Assembly (NCBI GenBank): GCA_947497265.1
Contig: CANMFP010000008.1
Location: 1-64,000 of the forward strand
Origin: an uncultured Isoptericola sp.
GTDB taxonomy: Bacteria > Actinomycetota > Actinomycetes > Actinomycetales > Cellulomonadaceae
Length of the DNA: 64,000 nucleotides
Direction: 5' to 3'
In this document: in pieces, positions 16,042 to 25,454 of the stretch
How the letters are laid out: each line of letters begins with the position of its first letter
How positions within the stretch are numbered: position 1 is the stretch's first letter
Made by a program: the position numbers and the translations under genes
Notes under the pieces: model-generated
Database searches by the model: none
The model's input: the letters and a program-made list of their open reading frames with translations, nothing else
What the model was told of the DNA's origin: nothing

Positions 16042-16407
16042 TCAGCGGCGCTGGACGAGAGTGACGAGCAGCCGCCAGCCGAGCATCGTCGCGCCGAGGA
16101 AGCCCGCCGTCACCAGGGCGAACGACCAGGCGAACCCGCCCACCACCAGCGGTCGCAGCACGAGCCCCAGCGCCACGGTCGCGAACCAGACCACCACCCC
16201 CGTCGGCCAGAGTCGCGCCGGCGCGCGCCAGGCGCGACTCGCCACCCAGCCGACCACCAGGCCGACGGCGAACGGCGCCACCACGGCGAGCAGGTGCGCC
16301 ACCGACCCGCCCGAGGCGTGGTTCGCGGTGCCCACGACGGCGAACACGAGCACGCACGCCGCGTCGGCGACGGCGGCGGGCCAGACGCGGCGCTGCTGCA
16401 CCGGCAT
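16042..16407 (-). CDS. DUF3054 membrane protein
   Basis: A 121-aa protein with four predicted membrane helices. The motif AVADAACVLVFAVVGTANHASGG near the N terminus and WFATVALGLVLRPLV identify DUF3054, a small actinobacterial family of unknown function. The ATG overlaps the stop of the upstream metallo-hydrolase (TGATG), so the two are translationally coupled as the last genes of the murI operon. Confidence 0.8.
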   Translation of the reverse strand: MPVQQRRVWPAAVADAACVLVFAVVGTANHASGGSVAHLLAVVAPFAVGLVVGWVASRAWRAPARLWPTGVVVWFATVALGLVLRPLVVGGFAWSFALVTAGFLGATMLGWRLLVTLVQRR

Positions 16408-17210
16408 CAGAGCTCGTAGACCGTTCCTGGGCGGGCTACGTCCAGCGGCCCGTCGTACTCCTCGCGCGCCTCGGCCAGGGTCTGCGCGGAGTCGGTCCAC
16501 ACCGTCAGGTGCGTCAGCAGCAGGCGTCCGGCCCCGGCCTTCGCCGCCACCTTCCCGGCACGCCGCCCGGTCAGGTGGATCCCGTCGACGCCGTCGTCCC
16601 GGCCCTCGAGGAACGCCGCCTCGCACAGCAGCAGGTCGGCCCCGCGCGAGGCCTCGACCAACCGGTCGCAGTGGTCCGTGTCCCCGGAGAACACGAGGGT
16701 CGCCCGCTCCCCCGGGCGGTCCGACGACGGGCCGGTCACCCGCATGCCGTACGCCTCGACGGGGTGGTTGACCACGAACGGCTCCACCGTCAGCGGGCCG
16801 ACCTGCACCGGCACGCCGGGCTGCCACGTCCGGAACGCGTACTCGGCGTCCATGGTCTCGCCGCTCTCCAGGCCGTACATGGCCGCCGCACGCTCGCGCG
16901 TCGTCGACGGCCCGTGGACCACCAGGTGGCGCGGCCGGCCGGTGCGGTGCGAGCCCCGCTCGGGGTGGTACCGCAGGTAGACGTACAGCCCGGAGAGGTC
17001 GGCGCAGTGGTCGGGGTGCAGGTGCGAGATCCCGACGGCGTCCACGTCCAACGGGTCGACGTGACGCTGCAGCGGGCCGAGCGCGCCCGAGCCGAGGTCG
17101 AGCACCAGGCTCCACCACCGCTCGCCGTCGTGCGCCTGGACCAGGTAGCAGGAGGCGGGCGACTCCGGGCCGGGCAGGGAGCCGGACACCCCGACGGGTA
17201 CGAGCCTCAT
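16407..17210 (-). CDS. MBL-fold metallo-hydrolase
   Basis: A 267-aa metallo-beta-lactamase-fold hydrolase with the metal motif [11 protein letters not shown] (HxHxDH), a further ligand Asp in [12 protein letters not shown] and His in LLLTHL. It resembles the cyclic-nucleotide-phosphodiesterase / RNase Z-like branch that sits beside murI and rph in actinobacteria. Substrate not determined. The ATG overlaps the murI stop (ATGA) and its stop overlaps DUF3054. Confidence 0.85.
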   Translation of the reverse strand: MRLVPVGVSGSLPGPESPASCYLVQAHDGERWWSLVLDLGSGALGPLQRHVDPLDVDAVGISHLHPDHCADLSGLYVYLRYHPERGSHRTGRPRHLVVHGPSTTRERAAAMYGLESGETMDAEYAFRTWQPGVPVQVGPLTVEPFVVNHPVEAYGMRVTGPSSDRPGERATLVFSGDTDHCDRLVEASRGADLLLCEAAFLEGRDDGVDGIHLTGRRAGKVAAKAGAGRLLLTHLTVWTDSAQTLAEAREEYDGPLDVARPGTVYEL

Positions 17211-18010
17211 GCCGCCTCCACGAGAGCGACCTCCGGCCCGAGGAACCGCCGGGCGAGCTGCTCGAACTGTTCCGGGTGCCCCGTGGTGGCGAACCGGTGC
17301 ACGGGCGCCGGCGCGTCGAGGGGACGCTCCAGGTCGTGCTCCACCAGCTTGCGGTAGACGTCCATGGCGGTCTCCTCCGCCGAGGACACCAGCGTGACGT
17401 CCTGGCCCATGACGTAGGAGATCGGGCCCGTCAGCAACGGGTAGTGGGTGCAGCCCAGCACCAGGGTGTCCACGCCGGCGGCCTTGACGGGCCCGAGGTA
17501 CTCCGCGGCGATCTCCAGCACCTCGGGGCCGGACGTCGTCCCCTCCTCGACCAGTCGGACGAACTCCGGGCACGCCTTGCTCGTGAGCTGCAGGCCCGGG
17601 GTGACGGCGAACGCGTCGTCGTAGGCCAGGGAGTCCACCGTCGCCTTGGTGCCGATGACGCCGATGCGTCCGGAGCGGGAGGCGACGACGGCGCGGCGGG
17701 CGGCCGGCAGGATCACCTCGACCACGGGGATGCCGCGGCGCACGGTGTACCGCTCGCGTGCGTCGCGCAGCGCGACCGCCGAGGCGGAGTTGCACGCGAT
17801 GACGAGCATCTTCACGCCGTCGTCGACGAGCCGGTCCATGACCGCGAGCGCCATCGCGCGCACGGCGGCGAGCGGCTTGGGCCCGTACGGGCCGTTGGCC
17901 GTGTCGCCGATGTAGTGCAGCTGCTCGTGCGGGAGCTGGTCGAGCACCGAGCGGGCGACCGTCAGACCGCCCACCCCGCTGTCGAAGATCCCGATGGGGG
18001 CGTCGTTCAC
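17207..18010 (-). CDS. murI: Glutamate racemase
   Basis: A 267-aa cofactor-independent racemase supplying D-glutamate for peptidoglycan. Hallmarks are [26 protein letters not shown], and the two catalytic cysteines in VIACNSASA and [10 protein letters not shown]. Full length. GTG start at 18010 with TAGGCT 7 nt upstream, so apparently leaderless and the head of the murI-MBL-DUF3054 operon. Confidence 0.95.
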   Translation of the reverse strand: MNDAPIGIFDSGVGGLTVARSVLDQLPHEQLHYIGDTANGPYGPKPLAAVRAMALAVMDRLVDDGVKMLVIACNSASAVALRDARERYTVRRGIPVVEVILPAARRAVVASRSGRIGVIGTKATVDSLAYDDAFAVTPGLQLTSKACPEFVRLVEEGTTSGPEVLEIAAEYLGPVKAAGVDTLVLGCTHYPLLTGPISYVMGQDVTLVSSAEETAMDVYRKLVEHDLERPLDAPAPVHRFATTGHPEQFEQLARRFLGPEVALVEAA

Positions 18011-18017
18011 GGCTGGC

Positions 18018-18023
18018 AGCCTA
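18018..18023 (-). promoter_or_regulatory. Candidate -10 box for murI
   Basis: TAGGCT on the minus strand, 7 nt before the GTG at 18010; no Shine-Dalgarno between. Confidence 0.5.
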
Positions 18024-18085
18024 ACCGCGCAGGGCGCTGAGCACCGGGTTCGTGACCCGTGACACGCGTGGTGAGGGCCACAGGG

Positions 18086-18751
18086 TCACTCGCCGGCGCC
18101 TCGGCCGCGGGCCCGCAGCTCGGCCAGCATCTCGTCCATGAGGGACTCCTGGGCGAACCCGGCCGCCACGAACACCCCGCCCCAGTAGGAGCGCTGCTCG
18201 GCGTCCAGGCCGGCGGCGTCCGTCTCGTCCGGGTCCGCGGTGTCCGCGTCGTCCACGATCCCCAGTCCCGCGAGCACCTCGTGGTGCAGGTGCTCGACGT
18301 CGGCGTCGTCGTCGAGCCCCAGCCGTTCACCGAGCACCAGCCGGACGTCGGTGAGCGCGCCGGCGAAGTCCTGGGCCGCCTCGCGGGCGACCACCACCTG
18401 ACCGTCGGACGGCGCGTCGTCCGTACCGCCGTCGTCGGCCACCGCGTCGGCGAACGCGAGGAGGCGGGCGACCTTCCCCGCCGCGAGGTCCGTCTGCGTC
18501 AGGTGGCGGAACTCGGCGGCGACGTCCGCGTCCTCGCGGTGGGCGTCCGGCAGGAGCCGCTGCACCGCCGGGTCCCGCGGGACGCGAGCCACCCCGGTGA
18601 ACGCCACGCCGGCGTCCGTCACGTCGTCGGGGAGACCGGCGTCGGCACGCAGCAGGCCGGCGACGTCCCGGGCGACCCGCGCCAGCACCTCACGCTCGAC
18701 CGGCTCCCAGCGGGCGACGAACCCGGCCGGGGTCGAGCGGAACGGCGTCAT
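18086..18751 (-). CDS. DUF2017 family protein
   Basis: A 221-aa soluble, acidic, mostly helical protein of family DUF2017, found next to clpS in most actinobacteria. Its N-terminal half begins [19 protein letters not shown]; a Leu-rich [20 protein letters not shown] segment lies mid-protein. Function unknown. Its ATG overlaps the clpS stop (ATGA), so it is made together with ClpS and may belong to the adaptor-protease system; that is inference from conserved context. Confidence 0.85.
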   Translation of the reverse strand: MTPFRSTPAGFVARWEPVEREVLARVARDVAGLLRADAGLPDDVTDAGVAFTGVARVPRDPAVQRLLPDAHREDADVAAEFRHLTQTDLAAGKVARLLAFADAVADDGGTDDAPSDGQVVVAREAAQDFAGALTDVRLVLGERLGLDDDADVEHLHHEVLAGLGIVDDADTADPDETDAAGLDAEQRSYWGGVFVAAGFAQESLMDEMLAELRARGRGAGE

Positions 18752-19059
18752 GCGCCCTCCCCCGGCGCGCCGGACTGCTGCAGCGTGGCCCACAACCCGA
18801 AGCCGTGCATCGCCTGCACGTCCACCTCCATCCGCTCCCGCGGACCGGTCGAGACCACCGCCCGACCCTCGGAGTGCACCTGCATCATCAGCTGGTGGGC
18901 CTTGGCCTCCGGATAGCCGAAATAGCTCTCGAAGACGTAGGCGACGTAGCTCATGAGGTTGACCGGGTCGTTCCACACGATCGTCACCCACGGGTCCGCC
19001 AGCCGGGACGCCTCCTCGGTGCGGGTGTCCTCCTGCGTCGCCGCGCTCGTCATCACCAC
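18748..19059 (-). CDS. clpS: ATP-dependent Clp protease adaptor ClpS
   Basis: A 103-aa N-end-rule adaptor that delivers substrates to ClpC/ClpP. Motifs: [16 protein letters not shown] with the substrate-pocket residues, [29 protein letters not shown], and the C-terminal [14 protein letters not shown]. Three consecutive possible starts (GTG, GTG, ATG at 19059-19051); the first lies 6 nt from a TACGCT -10 and is chosen, giving MVMTSAATQ. Divergent from pncB. Confidence 0.93.
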   Translation of the reverse strand: MVMTSAATQEDTRTEEASRLADPWVTIVWNDPVNLMSYVAYVFESYFGYPEAKAHQLMMQVHSEGRAVVSTGPRERMEVDVQAMHGFGLWATLQQSGAPGEGA

Positions 19060-19065
19060 GGCACC

Positions 19066-19071
19066 AGCGTA
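19066..19071 (-). promoter_or_regulatory. Candidate -10 box for clpS-DUF2017
   Basis: TACGCT on the minus strand, 6 nt before the first GTG of clpS. The divergent pncB -10 is only about 33 bp away, so the two promoters overlap. Confidence 0.5.
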
Positions 19072-19104
19072 GGTGCTCATGCTGCTCCCGAGCCCGCCGC
19101 ACCA

Positions 19105-19110
19105 TACGGT
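19105..19110 (+). promoter_or_regulatory. Candidate -10 box for pncB
   Basis: TACGGT, 6 nt before the ATG at 19117. The gap AGGGGC could also act as a very close Shine-Dalgarno. Confidence 0.5.
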
Positions 19111-19116
19111 AGGGGC

Positions 19117-20550
19117 ATGAACGACGCGAACCGGGGCAACGGCGCCTCCGCGCCCGAGTCCCTCGCCTCTCCGCTGTCGCTGCCGGCCGCACCGCTGCCG
19201 ACGCTGCGACCCTCGCTCGCGCTCCTGACCGACCGGTACGAGCTGACGATGCTGCAGGCCGCGCTCGCCGACGGCACGGCGCACCGGCACTGCGTCTTCG
19301 AGGTGTTCACGCGCCGCCTGCCCGCGGGCCGCCGGTACGGCGTCCTCGCCGGCACCGGCCGGGTCCTCGAGGCGCTGCCCGCGTTCCGGTTCGGCGAGAC
19401 CGAGCTCGCCTACCTCGAACGCGCCGGCGTCGTCGACGACCGGACCCTCGACTTCCTGCGCGGGTACCGCTTCACCGGGACGATCACGGGCTACCCCGAG
19501 GGCGAGACGTTCTTCCCCCGGTCGCCGGTGCTGCAGGTGGAGGGCACCTTCGCCGAGGCGGTGCTCCTGGAGACCCTCGTCCTGGCGATCCTCAACCATG
19601 ACTCGGCCATCGCCTCGGCCGCGTCGCGGATGACAAGCGCCGCCGTCGACCGCCCCGTGCTCGAGATGGGCTCGCGCCGCACCCACGAGCAGGCCGGCGT
19701 CGCCGCCGCGCGCGCCGCCGTCGTCGCCGGGTTCGCCGGCACGAGCAACCTCGAGGCCGGCTTCCGCTACGGCCTCGACACCATCGGTACCGCCGCGCAC
19801 TCCTTCACGCTGCTGCACGACGACGAGGTCGCGGCCTTCGCCTCCCAGGTCGAGGCGTTCGGACCCGGCACCACGCTCCTGGTCGACACCTACGACGTGC
19901 CGCGCGGCGTGGACCGTGCGATCGAGGCCGCGGGCACGGGGCTCGGCGCCGTCCGGCTCGACTCCGGCGACCTGGGGGCGCTCGCGGTCGAGGTGCGCGA
20001 GCAGCTCGACGCCCTGGGCGCCCGGGACACCAAGATCGTGGTCACGTCGGACCTGGACGAGCACGCGATCGCGGGCCTGGCTGCCGCGCCGGTGGACGTC
20101 TACGGCGTCGGCACCTCGCTGGTGACAGGTTCGGGCGCCCCGACCTGCGGCATGGTCTACAAGCTGGTGGCTCGTACCGACGGCGCGGGGCGGATGCAGC
20201 CGGTGGAGAAGGCCTCGGCGAGCAAGTCCAGCCGCGGCGGCCGCAAGGCCGCGGCACGCCTCCTCGACGGCGACGGCCGCGCCGTCGAGGAGGTGCTGGT
20301 CACCGGCCCCGACGAGGAGGTCGTCACGTGGGAGCCGGACGGCAGCGAGGGCGGCGACGAGGACGGCCGGCTGCGGCGGCTGCACGTGCCGCTGGTGACC
20401 GACGGCGCGGTGGACTCGCGCTGGGTCGGTGCCTACGGCGTGGCCAACGCCGCCACCCAGCACCGGACGTCCCGCGCGGAGCTGCCGCGCGGGGCACGGC
20501 GGCTGTCCCACGGCGACGCGGCGGTCCCGACGGTCACCTGGCAGCTCTGA
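19117..20550 (+). CDS. pncB: Nicotinate phosphoribosyltransferase
   Basis: A 477-aa enzyme that converts nicotinate, PRPP and ATP to nicotinate mononucleotide, the first step of the Preiss-Handler NAD route. Motifs: [16 protein letters not shown] near residue 35, [45 protein letters not shown] and [12 protein letters not shown]. The [11 protein letters not shown] loop near residue 335 and [10 protein letters not shown] follow. Residues 1-25 form a Ser/Ala/Pro tail ahead of the domain. Classical divergent neighbour of clpS. Confidence 0.93.
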   Translation: MNDANRGNGASAPESLASPLSLPAAPLPTLRPSLALLTDRYELTMLQAALADGTAHRHCVFEVFTRRLPAGRRYGVLAGTGRVLEALPAFRFGETELAYLERAGVVDDRTLDFLRGYRFTGTITGYPEGETFFPRSPVLQVEGTFAEAVLLETLVLAILNHDSAIASAASRMTSAAVDRPVLEMGSRRTHEQAGVAAARAAVVAGFAGTSNLEAGFRYGLDTIGTAAHSFTLLHDDEVAAFASQVEAFGPGTTLLVDTYDVPRGVDRAIEAAGTGLGAVRLDSGDLGALAVEVREQLDALGARDTKIVVTSDLDEHAIAGLAAAPVDVYGVGTSLVTGSGAPTCGMVYKLVARTDGAGRMQPVEKASASKSSRGGRKAAARLLDGDGRAVEEVLVTGPDEEVVTWEPDGSEGGDEDGRLRRLHVPLVTDGAVDSRWVGAYGVANAATQHRTSRAELPRGARRLSHGDAAVPTVTWQL

Positions 20551-20581
20551 GCCGCGGCCGTGCGCGAACGGGCGGTGCGCA

Positions 20582-20639
20582 GCCCCGCCCCGATCCCTCG
20601 CCCACCTGGGTGGTGAGCGTCCGGGACCGGGGCGGGGCC
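20582..20639. terminator. Long hairpin between convergent pncB and GH62
   Basis: GCCCCGCCCCGATCCC pairs with GGGACCGGGGCGGGGC (one G-T position), and the interior CTCGCCCACC/GGGTGGTGAG pairs again, giving an almost continuous 58-nt stem-loop. It sits centrally between two convergent stop codons and can serve both strands. Confidence 0.65.
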
Positions 20640-20665
20640 GGCCGGCACGGCGCGGCGCGAGTACC

Positions 20666-22153
20666 TCAGTTCTGCAGCGTCAGCAGGCCCGGGCGGTACG
20701 GGAGCAGCCCGTAGTCCACACCGTCGGAGCCGGGGTCACGGCCCTGGTAGAGGAGCTGCAGGTTGCACGGGTCGACCGTCATCGTCTGGTCGGCGCTGGT
20801 GCGGATGAGCTCGCCGTGGCTGATGTCGTCGGTCCACGTGGCGCCGCTGTTCGCCCGCCCGGCGAACGGGTCGGACTCCGTCGCGGCCTGGGGCGTCCAC
20901 TGCCCGTCGAGGCTGTCGGCCGTGAACGAGCGGAAGTAGCGGCCGTTCGCACCGATCGCCTCGACGATCATGAGGTACTGGTCCGAGCCGTCGACCTTGT
21001 AGACCTGGACGGCCTCGAACAGGTTGTTCGTGGTGTCGCTCATGACGACGTCGTACGACGACCCGAAGTTGCCCGGGAAGTCACCGATCGGCATCTGCGA
21101 GCGGTAGATGTTGCCGTTGTCGCCGGCGAAGAACAGGTACATGTGGGTGTCGTCGGCGATCAGCGCCTGGTCGATCGGCCCGGTGCCGGAGTTCTGGATG
21201 GACCCGGTGAACAGGGCGCTCGGTTGCGACCAGCCGTTGGCGTTCGTCGGGTCGTCCGACGTGCGGTAGATGAACGGCCACGCGCCCCACTGGTAGGCGA
21301 GGACCCACGTGTCGTCCGGCTCGAAGTAGAACAGCGACGGCGCCACGGTCGAGGACTGCATGCCGTTCTGGCCCGCCGACCCCATCTGGGACCAGTCACC
21401 GAAGACGTCGAAGTTCATCGATCCCCACGAGTCTCCGAAGTCGTGGGTCGTGGCGTAGACGAGGTGACCGCCGTCGTACGGGGCGGTGGTGAAGTCCTTG
21501 AGCGACGCCCACCCGGAGCCCGGCTGAGCGAGCGGTCCTGACGACGTCCAGCTGTACGACGACGGGAGGTCGCACGAGGAGCCGCCGTCGTCGTTGCCGT
21601 CGCCGCTCTCGCCGAGGACCTCGACGTCGTCGATGCGGAAGTCGTCGGTGCCGCCGGTCGTCTCGACGTAGAGGGTCGCGGACTCGAGCGCTCCCGTCCA
21701 GGAGACGGTGGTCTCGCCGGTGAGCTCCGTCCAGGATCCGGGGCTGACGGTGCTCTGCGCGAGCGTGAGGTAGTCGGTGGTGCCGCCGGCCGTGACGCTC
21801 AACGTCACCTTGGCGTCGGGGGTCCCGGTCTCCGTGCGCATCCAGGCGCTCGTGGAGTAGGTCGCGCCGTTCGACACGGCGGCCGTGACGTCCTGGGCCG
21901 GGCCGTTCCAGGACGCGGTCCGTCCCGTGTACCGCAGGGCCATGCTTCCCGAGTGGACGGGGTACCAGCCCGGGTCCACGGATCCGGAGCCGAAGGACGT
22001 CCAGCCGTTCGTGCCGTCCTCCATGTCTCCGTTGCTCACGAGGTTGCCACCGTCGTCGGCGACGGCGGGCGCCTCGGTCTGTGCCGCGAGCACGGGTGCC
22101 AGCGCCAGCGCGGCGGCCATTCCCAGTGCGAGGCGGACTCTGGACCTCTTCAT
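20666..22153 (-). CDS. Secreted alpha-L-arabinofuranosidase GH62 with N-terminal carbohydrate-binding module
   Basis: A 495-aa secreted enzyme removing arabinofuranosyl side chains from arabinoxylan. Signal peptide to about AVA-DDGG (residue 32). Residues about 35-180 form a CBM4_9-like jelly roll ([18 protein letters not shown] ... [10 protein letters not shown]). A Gly/Asp/Ser linker is followed by GH62 (about 195-495): [34 protein letters not shown] and [12 protein letters not shown] carry the family acidic residues, and [11 protein letters not shown] the closing Cys. ATG follows GGAGGAGTGAAGG. Two LacI-like palindromes lie upstream. Confidence 0.92.
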   Translation of the reverse strand: MKRSRVRLALGMAAALALAPVLAAQTEAPAVADDGGNLVSNGDMEDGTNGWTSFGSGSVDPGWYPVHSGSMALRYTGRTASWNGPAQDVTAAVSNGATYSTSAWMRTETGTPDAKVTLSVTAGGTTDYLTLAQSTVSPGSWTELTGETTVSWTGALESATLYVETTGGTDDFRIDDVEVLGESGDGNDDGGSSCDLPSSYSWTSSGPLAQPGSGWASLKDFTTAPYDGGHLVYATTHDFGDSWGSMNFDVFGDWSQMGSAGQNGMQSSTVAPSLFYFEPDDTWVLAYQWGAWPFIYRTSDDPTNANGWSQPSALFTGSIQNSGTGPIDQALIADDTHMYLFFAGDNGNIYRSQMPIGDFPGNFGSSYDVVMSDTTNNLFEAVQVYKVDGSDQYLMIVEAIGANGRYFRSFTADSLDGQWTPQAATESDPFAGRANSGATWTDDISHGELIRTSADQTMTVDPCNLQLLYQGRDPGSDGVDYGLLPYRPGLLTLQN

Positions 22154-22197
22154 CCTTCACTCCTCCTGGTTCGGGGCGACGTCGTCGTGGCCCACTT

Positions 22198-22211
22198 TGT
22201 GATCGCTAACA
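22198..22211. promoter_or_regulatory. LacI-like operator candidate 1 upstream of GH62
   Basis: TGTGATCGCTAACA is a central-CG imperfect palindrome (5 of 7 arm positions symmetric) of the TGTTAGCGCTAACA type used by LacI-family sugar repressors. It starts 45 bp upstream of the GH62 ATG. Confidence 0.45.
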
Positions 22212-22249
22212 TCCTGCCCGACGACCGGTGCGACCGGTAGAACCGAATC

Positions 22250-22263
22250 GTTTAACGTTCAAT
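22250..22263. promoter_or_regulatory. LacI-like operator candidate 2 upstream of GH62
   Basis: GTTTAACGTTCAAT contains TTTAAC/GTTCAA, symmetric at 5 of 6 arm positions about a central CG. It is markedly AT-rich against the surrounding sequence and 52 bp (about five helical turns) from candidate 1. Confidence 0.45.
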
Positions 22264-22399
22264 CTGAGGCCGGATCTCTCGTTCCGGCGCTCCTGCGGGC
22301 GGCGCCGTCCACCACGGGCGCGCCGGGCGGCGTCGTCAGCTCGGCTGACCGGCACGGCGCCCGCCGCACACCCAGCAGTGCGGATCGAGACGGGCGTCC

Positions 22400-24259
22400 C
22401 TACTTCTTGCCCACGAACCAGCCGCGCACCATCTCGACCCGCTCGGTGAGCTGGTCCGCCGTCGCCAGGGGCACCTCCGGCCCGCCGCAGCGACGCCGGA
22501 GCTCGGTGTGCACCGACCCGTGCGGCCGCCCGGACTTGCGCGCCCACGCCGAGACGAGCTTGGACAGCTCCTTGCGCAGCGCGGCCGCGCGGCGGTGCTC
22601 CTGCTCGGACTGCTCCAGCGCCGCCTCGGACGACGGCGCCCCGGAGCGTCCGCTCGCCTGGGCGGCCTGGTGCTGGCGCAGCAGCGTGGTGACCTGGTCG
22701 GCGTCGAGCAGACCGGGGATGCCGAGGAAGTCCTGCTCGGCCGCCGACCCGACCTCGCCGCCGGTGCCGAACTCGCCGCCGTCGAACAGGACGCGGTCGA
22801 ACGAGGCCTGCGCCTCGAGCGCCTCGAAGGAGCCCGTGAGCTCCCCCGAGGCCTTCTCCTCGGAGTTGGCCGCGGCGAGCAGCGCGGCCTCCGGGTCGTA
22901 CTCGATGCCCTGCTCCTCGGCGGTCCGAGGGCGGTCCAGCGCATGGTCGCGCTCGATCTCCATGCCGTTGGCCAGCTCGAGGAGCAGCGGCACGCTGGGC
23001 ACGAAGATCGACGCCGTCTCGCCGCGCTTGCGGGCCCGGACGAACCGGCCCACCGCCTGGGCGAAGAACAGCGGCGTCGAGGTGCTGGTGGCGTAGACGC
23101 CGACGGCGAGGCGCGGCACGTCCACACCCTCCGAGACCATCCGCACCGCCACCATCCAGCGTTGCGTGCCCGCCGCGAACTCGTCGATGCGCGCGCTCGC
23201 GCCGTCGTCGTCGCTGAGCACCACGGTCGGGCTCTGGCCCGTCACGCGAGCCAGGTGCCCGGCGTACGCGCGGGCGTCCGTCTGGTCGGACGCGATGACC
23301 AGTCCCCCGGCGTCGGGCACCGCGCGGCGCACCTCCGTGAGGCGCTTGTCCGCCGCGGCGAGCACGGACGGGATCCACTCGCCGTTCGGGTCCAGCGCCG
23401 TGCGCCAGGCCTGGGCGTGCATGTCCTTGGTCATGGCCTCGCCGAGCCGCGCCGCGACCTCGTCGCCCGCCCGCGTGCGCCAGCGCATCTCACCCGAGTA
23501 GGTCATGAACAGCACCGGCCGCACGACGTGGTCCCGCAGCGCCTCGCCGTAGCCGTAGGTGTAGTCCGCCCGGGAGCGCCGGATCCCCTCGTGGTCCGCC
23601 TCGTACGTGACGAACGGGATCGAGGCGGTGTCGCTGCGGAACGGCGTGCCCGTCAGCGCGAGGCGCCGGGTGGCGTCCTCGAACGCGTCCCGGACGGCGT
23701 CGCCCCAGCTCAGCGCGTCGCCGCCGTGGTGCACCTCGTCCAGGATGACGAGCGTCCGGGCGGCCTGCGTCCGCGCCCGGTGCAGGGCCGGCTTGGCCGC
23801 CACCTGGGCATAGGTCAGCGCGACGCCGTCGTAGTGGGACCCGTGGCGGCCCTGGGAGTTCTTGAACGACGGGTCGATGCGGATGCCCACGCGAGCGGCG
23901 GCGTCCGCCCACTGGTGCTTGAGGTGCTCGGTGGGCGCGACGACGGTCACGCGGCGCACGGTCCCGGCGTCCAGCAGCTCGGTGGCGACCCGCAGCGCGA
24001 AGGTCGTCTTGCCGGCTCCCGGGGTCGCGACCGCCAGGAAGTCCCGGGGCGAACGCTCGTGGTACAGCTCGAGCGCCTCGGCCTGCCAGGCGCGCAGGTT
24101 GGACGCCGTGCCCCACGGTGCCCGGCGCGGGAACGCCGGGCTGAGCTGGGACGCCGCCGCCACCGACGGCGACTGCGGCAGCGGCTTGGCCGCCTCCTGC
24201 GGTTCGGAGACGGCTGCGAAGAGATCGACGGACTCGGGCTCGGGGAGCGGCGCGCTCAC
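22400..24259 (-). CDS. Superfamily 2 DEAD/DEAH-type helicase
   Basis: A 619-aa SF2 ATPase. Walker A TPGAGKTT at 79-86, VVAPTEHLKHQW (motif Ia), DEVH at 174-177, LALTGTPFRSD (motif III), and C-terminal helicase motifs VIASDQTDARAY, VRMVSEGVDVPRLAVG and FFAQAVGRFVRA (motif VI). A charged C-terminal region of about 170 aa may bind nucleic acid. It resembles the UvrB/Rad25-like helicases that accompany DUF3039 in actinobacteria. GTG start overlaps the DUF3039 stop (GTGA). Specific role unknown; DNA repair is plausible. Confidence 0.85.
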   Translation of the reverse strand: MSAPLPEPESVDLFAAVSEPQEAAKPLPQSPSVAAASQLSPAFPRRAPWGTASNLRAWQAEALELYHERSPRDFLAVATPGAGKTTFALRVATELLDAGTVRRVTVVAPTEHLKHQWADAAARVGIRIDPSFKNSQGRHGSHYDGVALTYAQVAAKPALHRARTQAARTLVILDEVHHGGDALSWGDAVRDAFEDATRRLALTGTPFRSDTASIPFVTYEADHEGIRRSRADYTYGYGEALRDHVVRPVLFMTYSGEMRWRTRAGDEVAARLGEAMTKDMHAQAWRTALDPNGEWIPSVLAAADKRLTEVRRAVPDAGGLVIASDQTDARAYAGHLARVTGQSPTVVLSDDDGASARIDEFAAGTQRWMVAVRMVSEGVDVPRLAVGVYATSTSTPLFFAQAVGRFVRARKRGETASIFVPSVPLLLELANGMEIERDHALDRPRTAEEQGIEYDPEAALLAAANSEEKASGELTGSFEALEAQASFDRVLFDGGEFGTGGEVGSAAEQDFLGIPGLLDADQVTTLLRQHQAAQASGRSGAPSSEAALEQSEQEHRRAAALRKELSKLVSAWARKSGRPHGSVHTELRRRCGGPEVPLATADQLTERVEMVRGWFVGKK

Positions 24260-24576
24260 TTCTCGGAGTCGCCGTCGCCGTCCTGCGGTTCCCGCAGTCC
24301 GTCGTAGATCTCCTTGCAGATGGGGCACACGGGGAACTTCGAGGGGTCACGTCCCGGGACCCACACCTTGCCGCAGAGGGCGATCACCGGCTTGCCGGAC
24401 ATCGCCGACTGCATGATCTTCTCCTTGCGCACGTAGTGCGCGAAGCGCTCGTGGTCGCCCGGTTCCGCGGACTGCTCCCGCGTGTCGGGGCGCTCGAGGA
24501 CGCTGGTACCCGATCCGGTGTCCTGCGAAGGCGCTGCGGCAGGCTGCGAGGGAGGGGAGGAGAGGGGCTCGCTCAT
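24256..24576 (-). CDS. DUF3039 protein
   Basis: A 106-aa protein with a disordered Ser/Pro/Gly N terminus and a conserved C-terminal half: HERFAHYVRKEKIMQSAMSG, then LCGKVWVPGRD and FPVCPICKEIYDGL. The Cys residues could bind zinc. Family DUF3039, function unknown, linked to the helicase by a GTGA overlap. ATG at 24576 is chosen over 24585 because a TAGGAT -10 overlaps the latter and lies 7 nt from the former. Confidence 0.85.
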   Translation of the reverse strand: MSEPLSSPPSQPAAAPSQDTGSGTSVLERPDTREQSAEPGDHERFAHYVRKEKIMQSAMSGKPVIALCGKVWVPGRDPSKFPVCPICKEIYDGLREPQDGDGDSEK

Positions 24577-24583
24577 GGCGTCC

Positions 24584-24589
24584 ATCCTA
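24584..24589 (-). promoter_or_regulatory. Candidate -10 box for DUF3039-helicase operon
   Basis: TAGGAT on the minus strand, 7 nt before the ATG at 24576; implies a leaderless dicistronic mRNA. Confidence 0.5.
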
Positions 24590-24625
24590 CGTGCCGGCCA
24601 CCGGCACCGACGGCGCGCACGACCG

Positions 24626-25405
24626 CTACAGCCCTTGCCAGGTGGGCTTGGAGGCGTAGGTCTGGCGGTAGTAGCCGGCGAGCTGGAGGCGAGAGGCGGC
24701 GGCCTCGTCGACCAGGACCGTGGCGTGCGGGTGCCACTGCATCACCGTGGCGGGCCACATCGCCGAGACCGGCCCCTCCACGAGCTGGTGCACCGCCTCG
24801 GCCTTGTGCCGACCCGTGGCCAGCAGCACCAGGTGGCGGGCCTCCATGATCGTGCCCAACCCCTGGGTCAGGCAGTGCCGCGGCACCTGGGCCACGTCGT
24901 CGTCGAAGAACCGCGCGTTGTCCAGCCGCGTCTGCTCGGCCAACGTCTTGATCCGGGTCCGCGACGCCAGCGACGAACCCGGCTCGTTGAACCCGATGTG
25001 CCCGTCGGTCCCGATCCCCAGCAGCTGCAGGTCCACACCCCCCGCCGCGGCGATCGCCTCCTCATAGGCGGCGCACGCCGCCACCACGTCCTCGGCCAGC
25101 CCGTCCGGGCCGTGCACCTGATCGGCGGGCCACTCGACCCGCTCGGCGATCTCGCTGGCCACCACGTTGCGGTAACGCTGCGGATGATCGCCCGCCAGCC
25201 CCACGTACTCGTCGAGCATGAACCCCCGCGCCCGCGCGAACGACAACCCCTCGACCTCGTGGCGCCGCACCAGCTCGTCGTACACCTGCAACGGACTCGA
25301 CCCCGTGGCCAGCCCCAGCACCGCCTGCCCACCACGCAGCAGCACCTCGACCGCGTCCGCCGCCAGCACCGCCAGCTCCCGCGCCGGAGCGATGACAACC
25401 TCCAT
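24626..25405 (-). CDS. nagB: Glucosamine-6-phosphate deaminase
   Basis: A 259-aa enzyme converting glucosamine-6-phosphate to fructose-6-phosphate and ammonia. Motifs: LGLATGSSPLQVYDEL (phosphate loop), FMLDEYVGL (active-site DE), LLGIGTDGHIGFNEPGSS with the catalytic Asp/His, and a WPATVMQWHPHATVLVDE C-terminal segment. Final gene of the amino-sugar import operon, 49 nt after the second binding-protein gene. No nagA deacetylase was found in the window, so the upstream step must be encoded elsewhere or done by another enzyme. Confidence 0.95.
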   Translation of the reverse strand: MEVVIAPARELAVLAADAVEVLLRGGQAVLGLATGSSPLQVYDELVRRHEVEGLSFARARGFMLDEYVGLAGDHPQRYRNVVASEIAERVEWPADQVHGPDGLAEDVVAACAAYEEAIAAAGGVDLQLLGIGTDGHIGFNEPGSSLASRTRIKTLAEQTRLDNARFFDDDVAQVPRHCLTQGLGTIMEARHLVLLATGRHKAEAVHQLVEGPVSAMWPATVMQWHPHATVLVDEAAASRLQLAGYYRQTYASKPTWQGL

Positions 25406-25454
25406 CGTCGTCTCCTTCCTGTTCGTCGCCGTCGGCGGGCCCGACGGCTGCTGG

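Noticed and set aside
24626..25405. A nagA deacetylase within the nagB operon
   Set aside because: No open frame in 24626-32329 carries NagA motifs; the only amidohydrolase is the D-aminoacylase homologue at 35053-36657.
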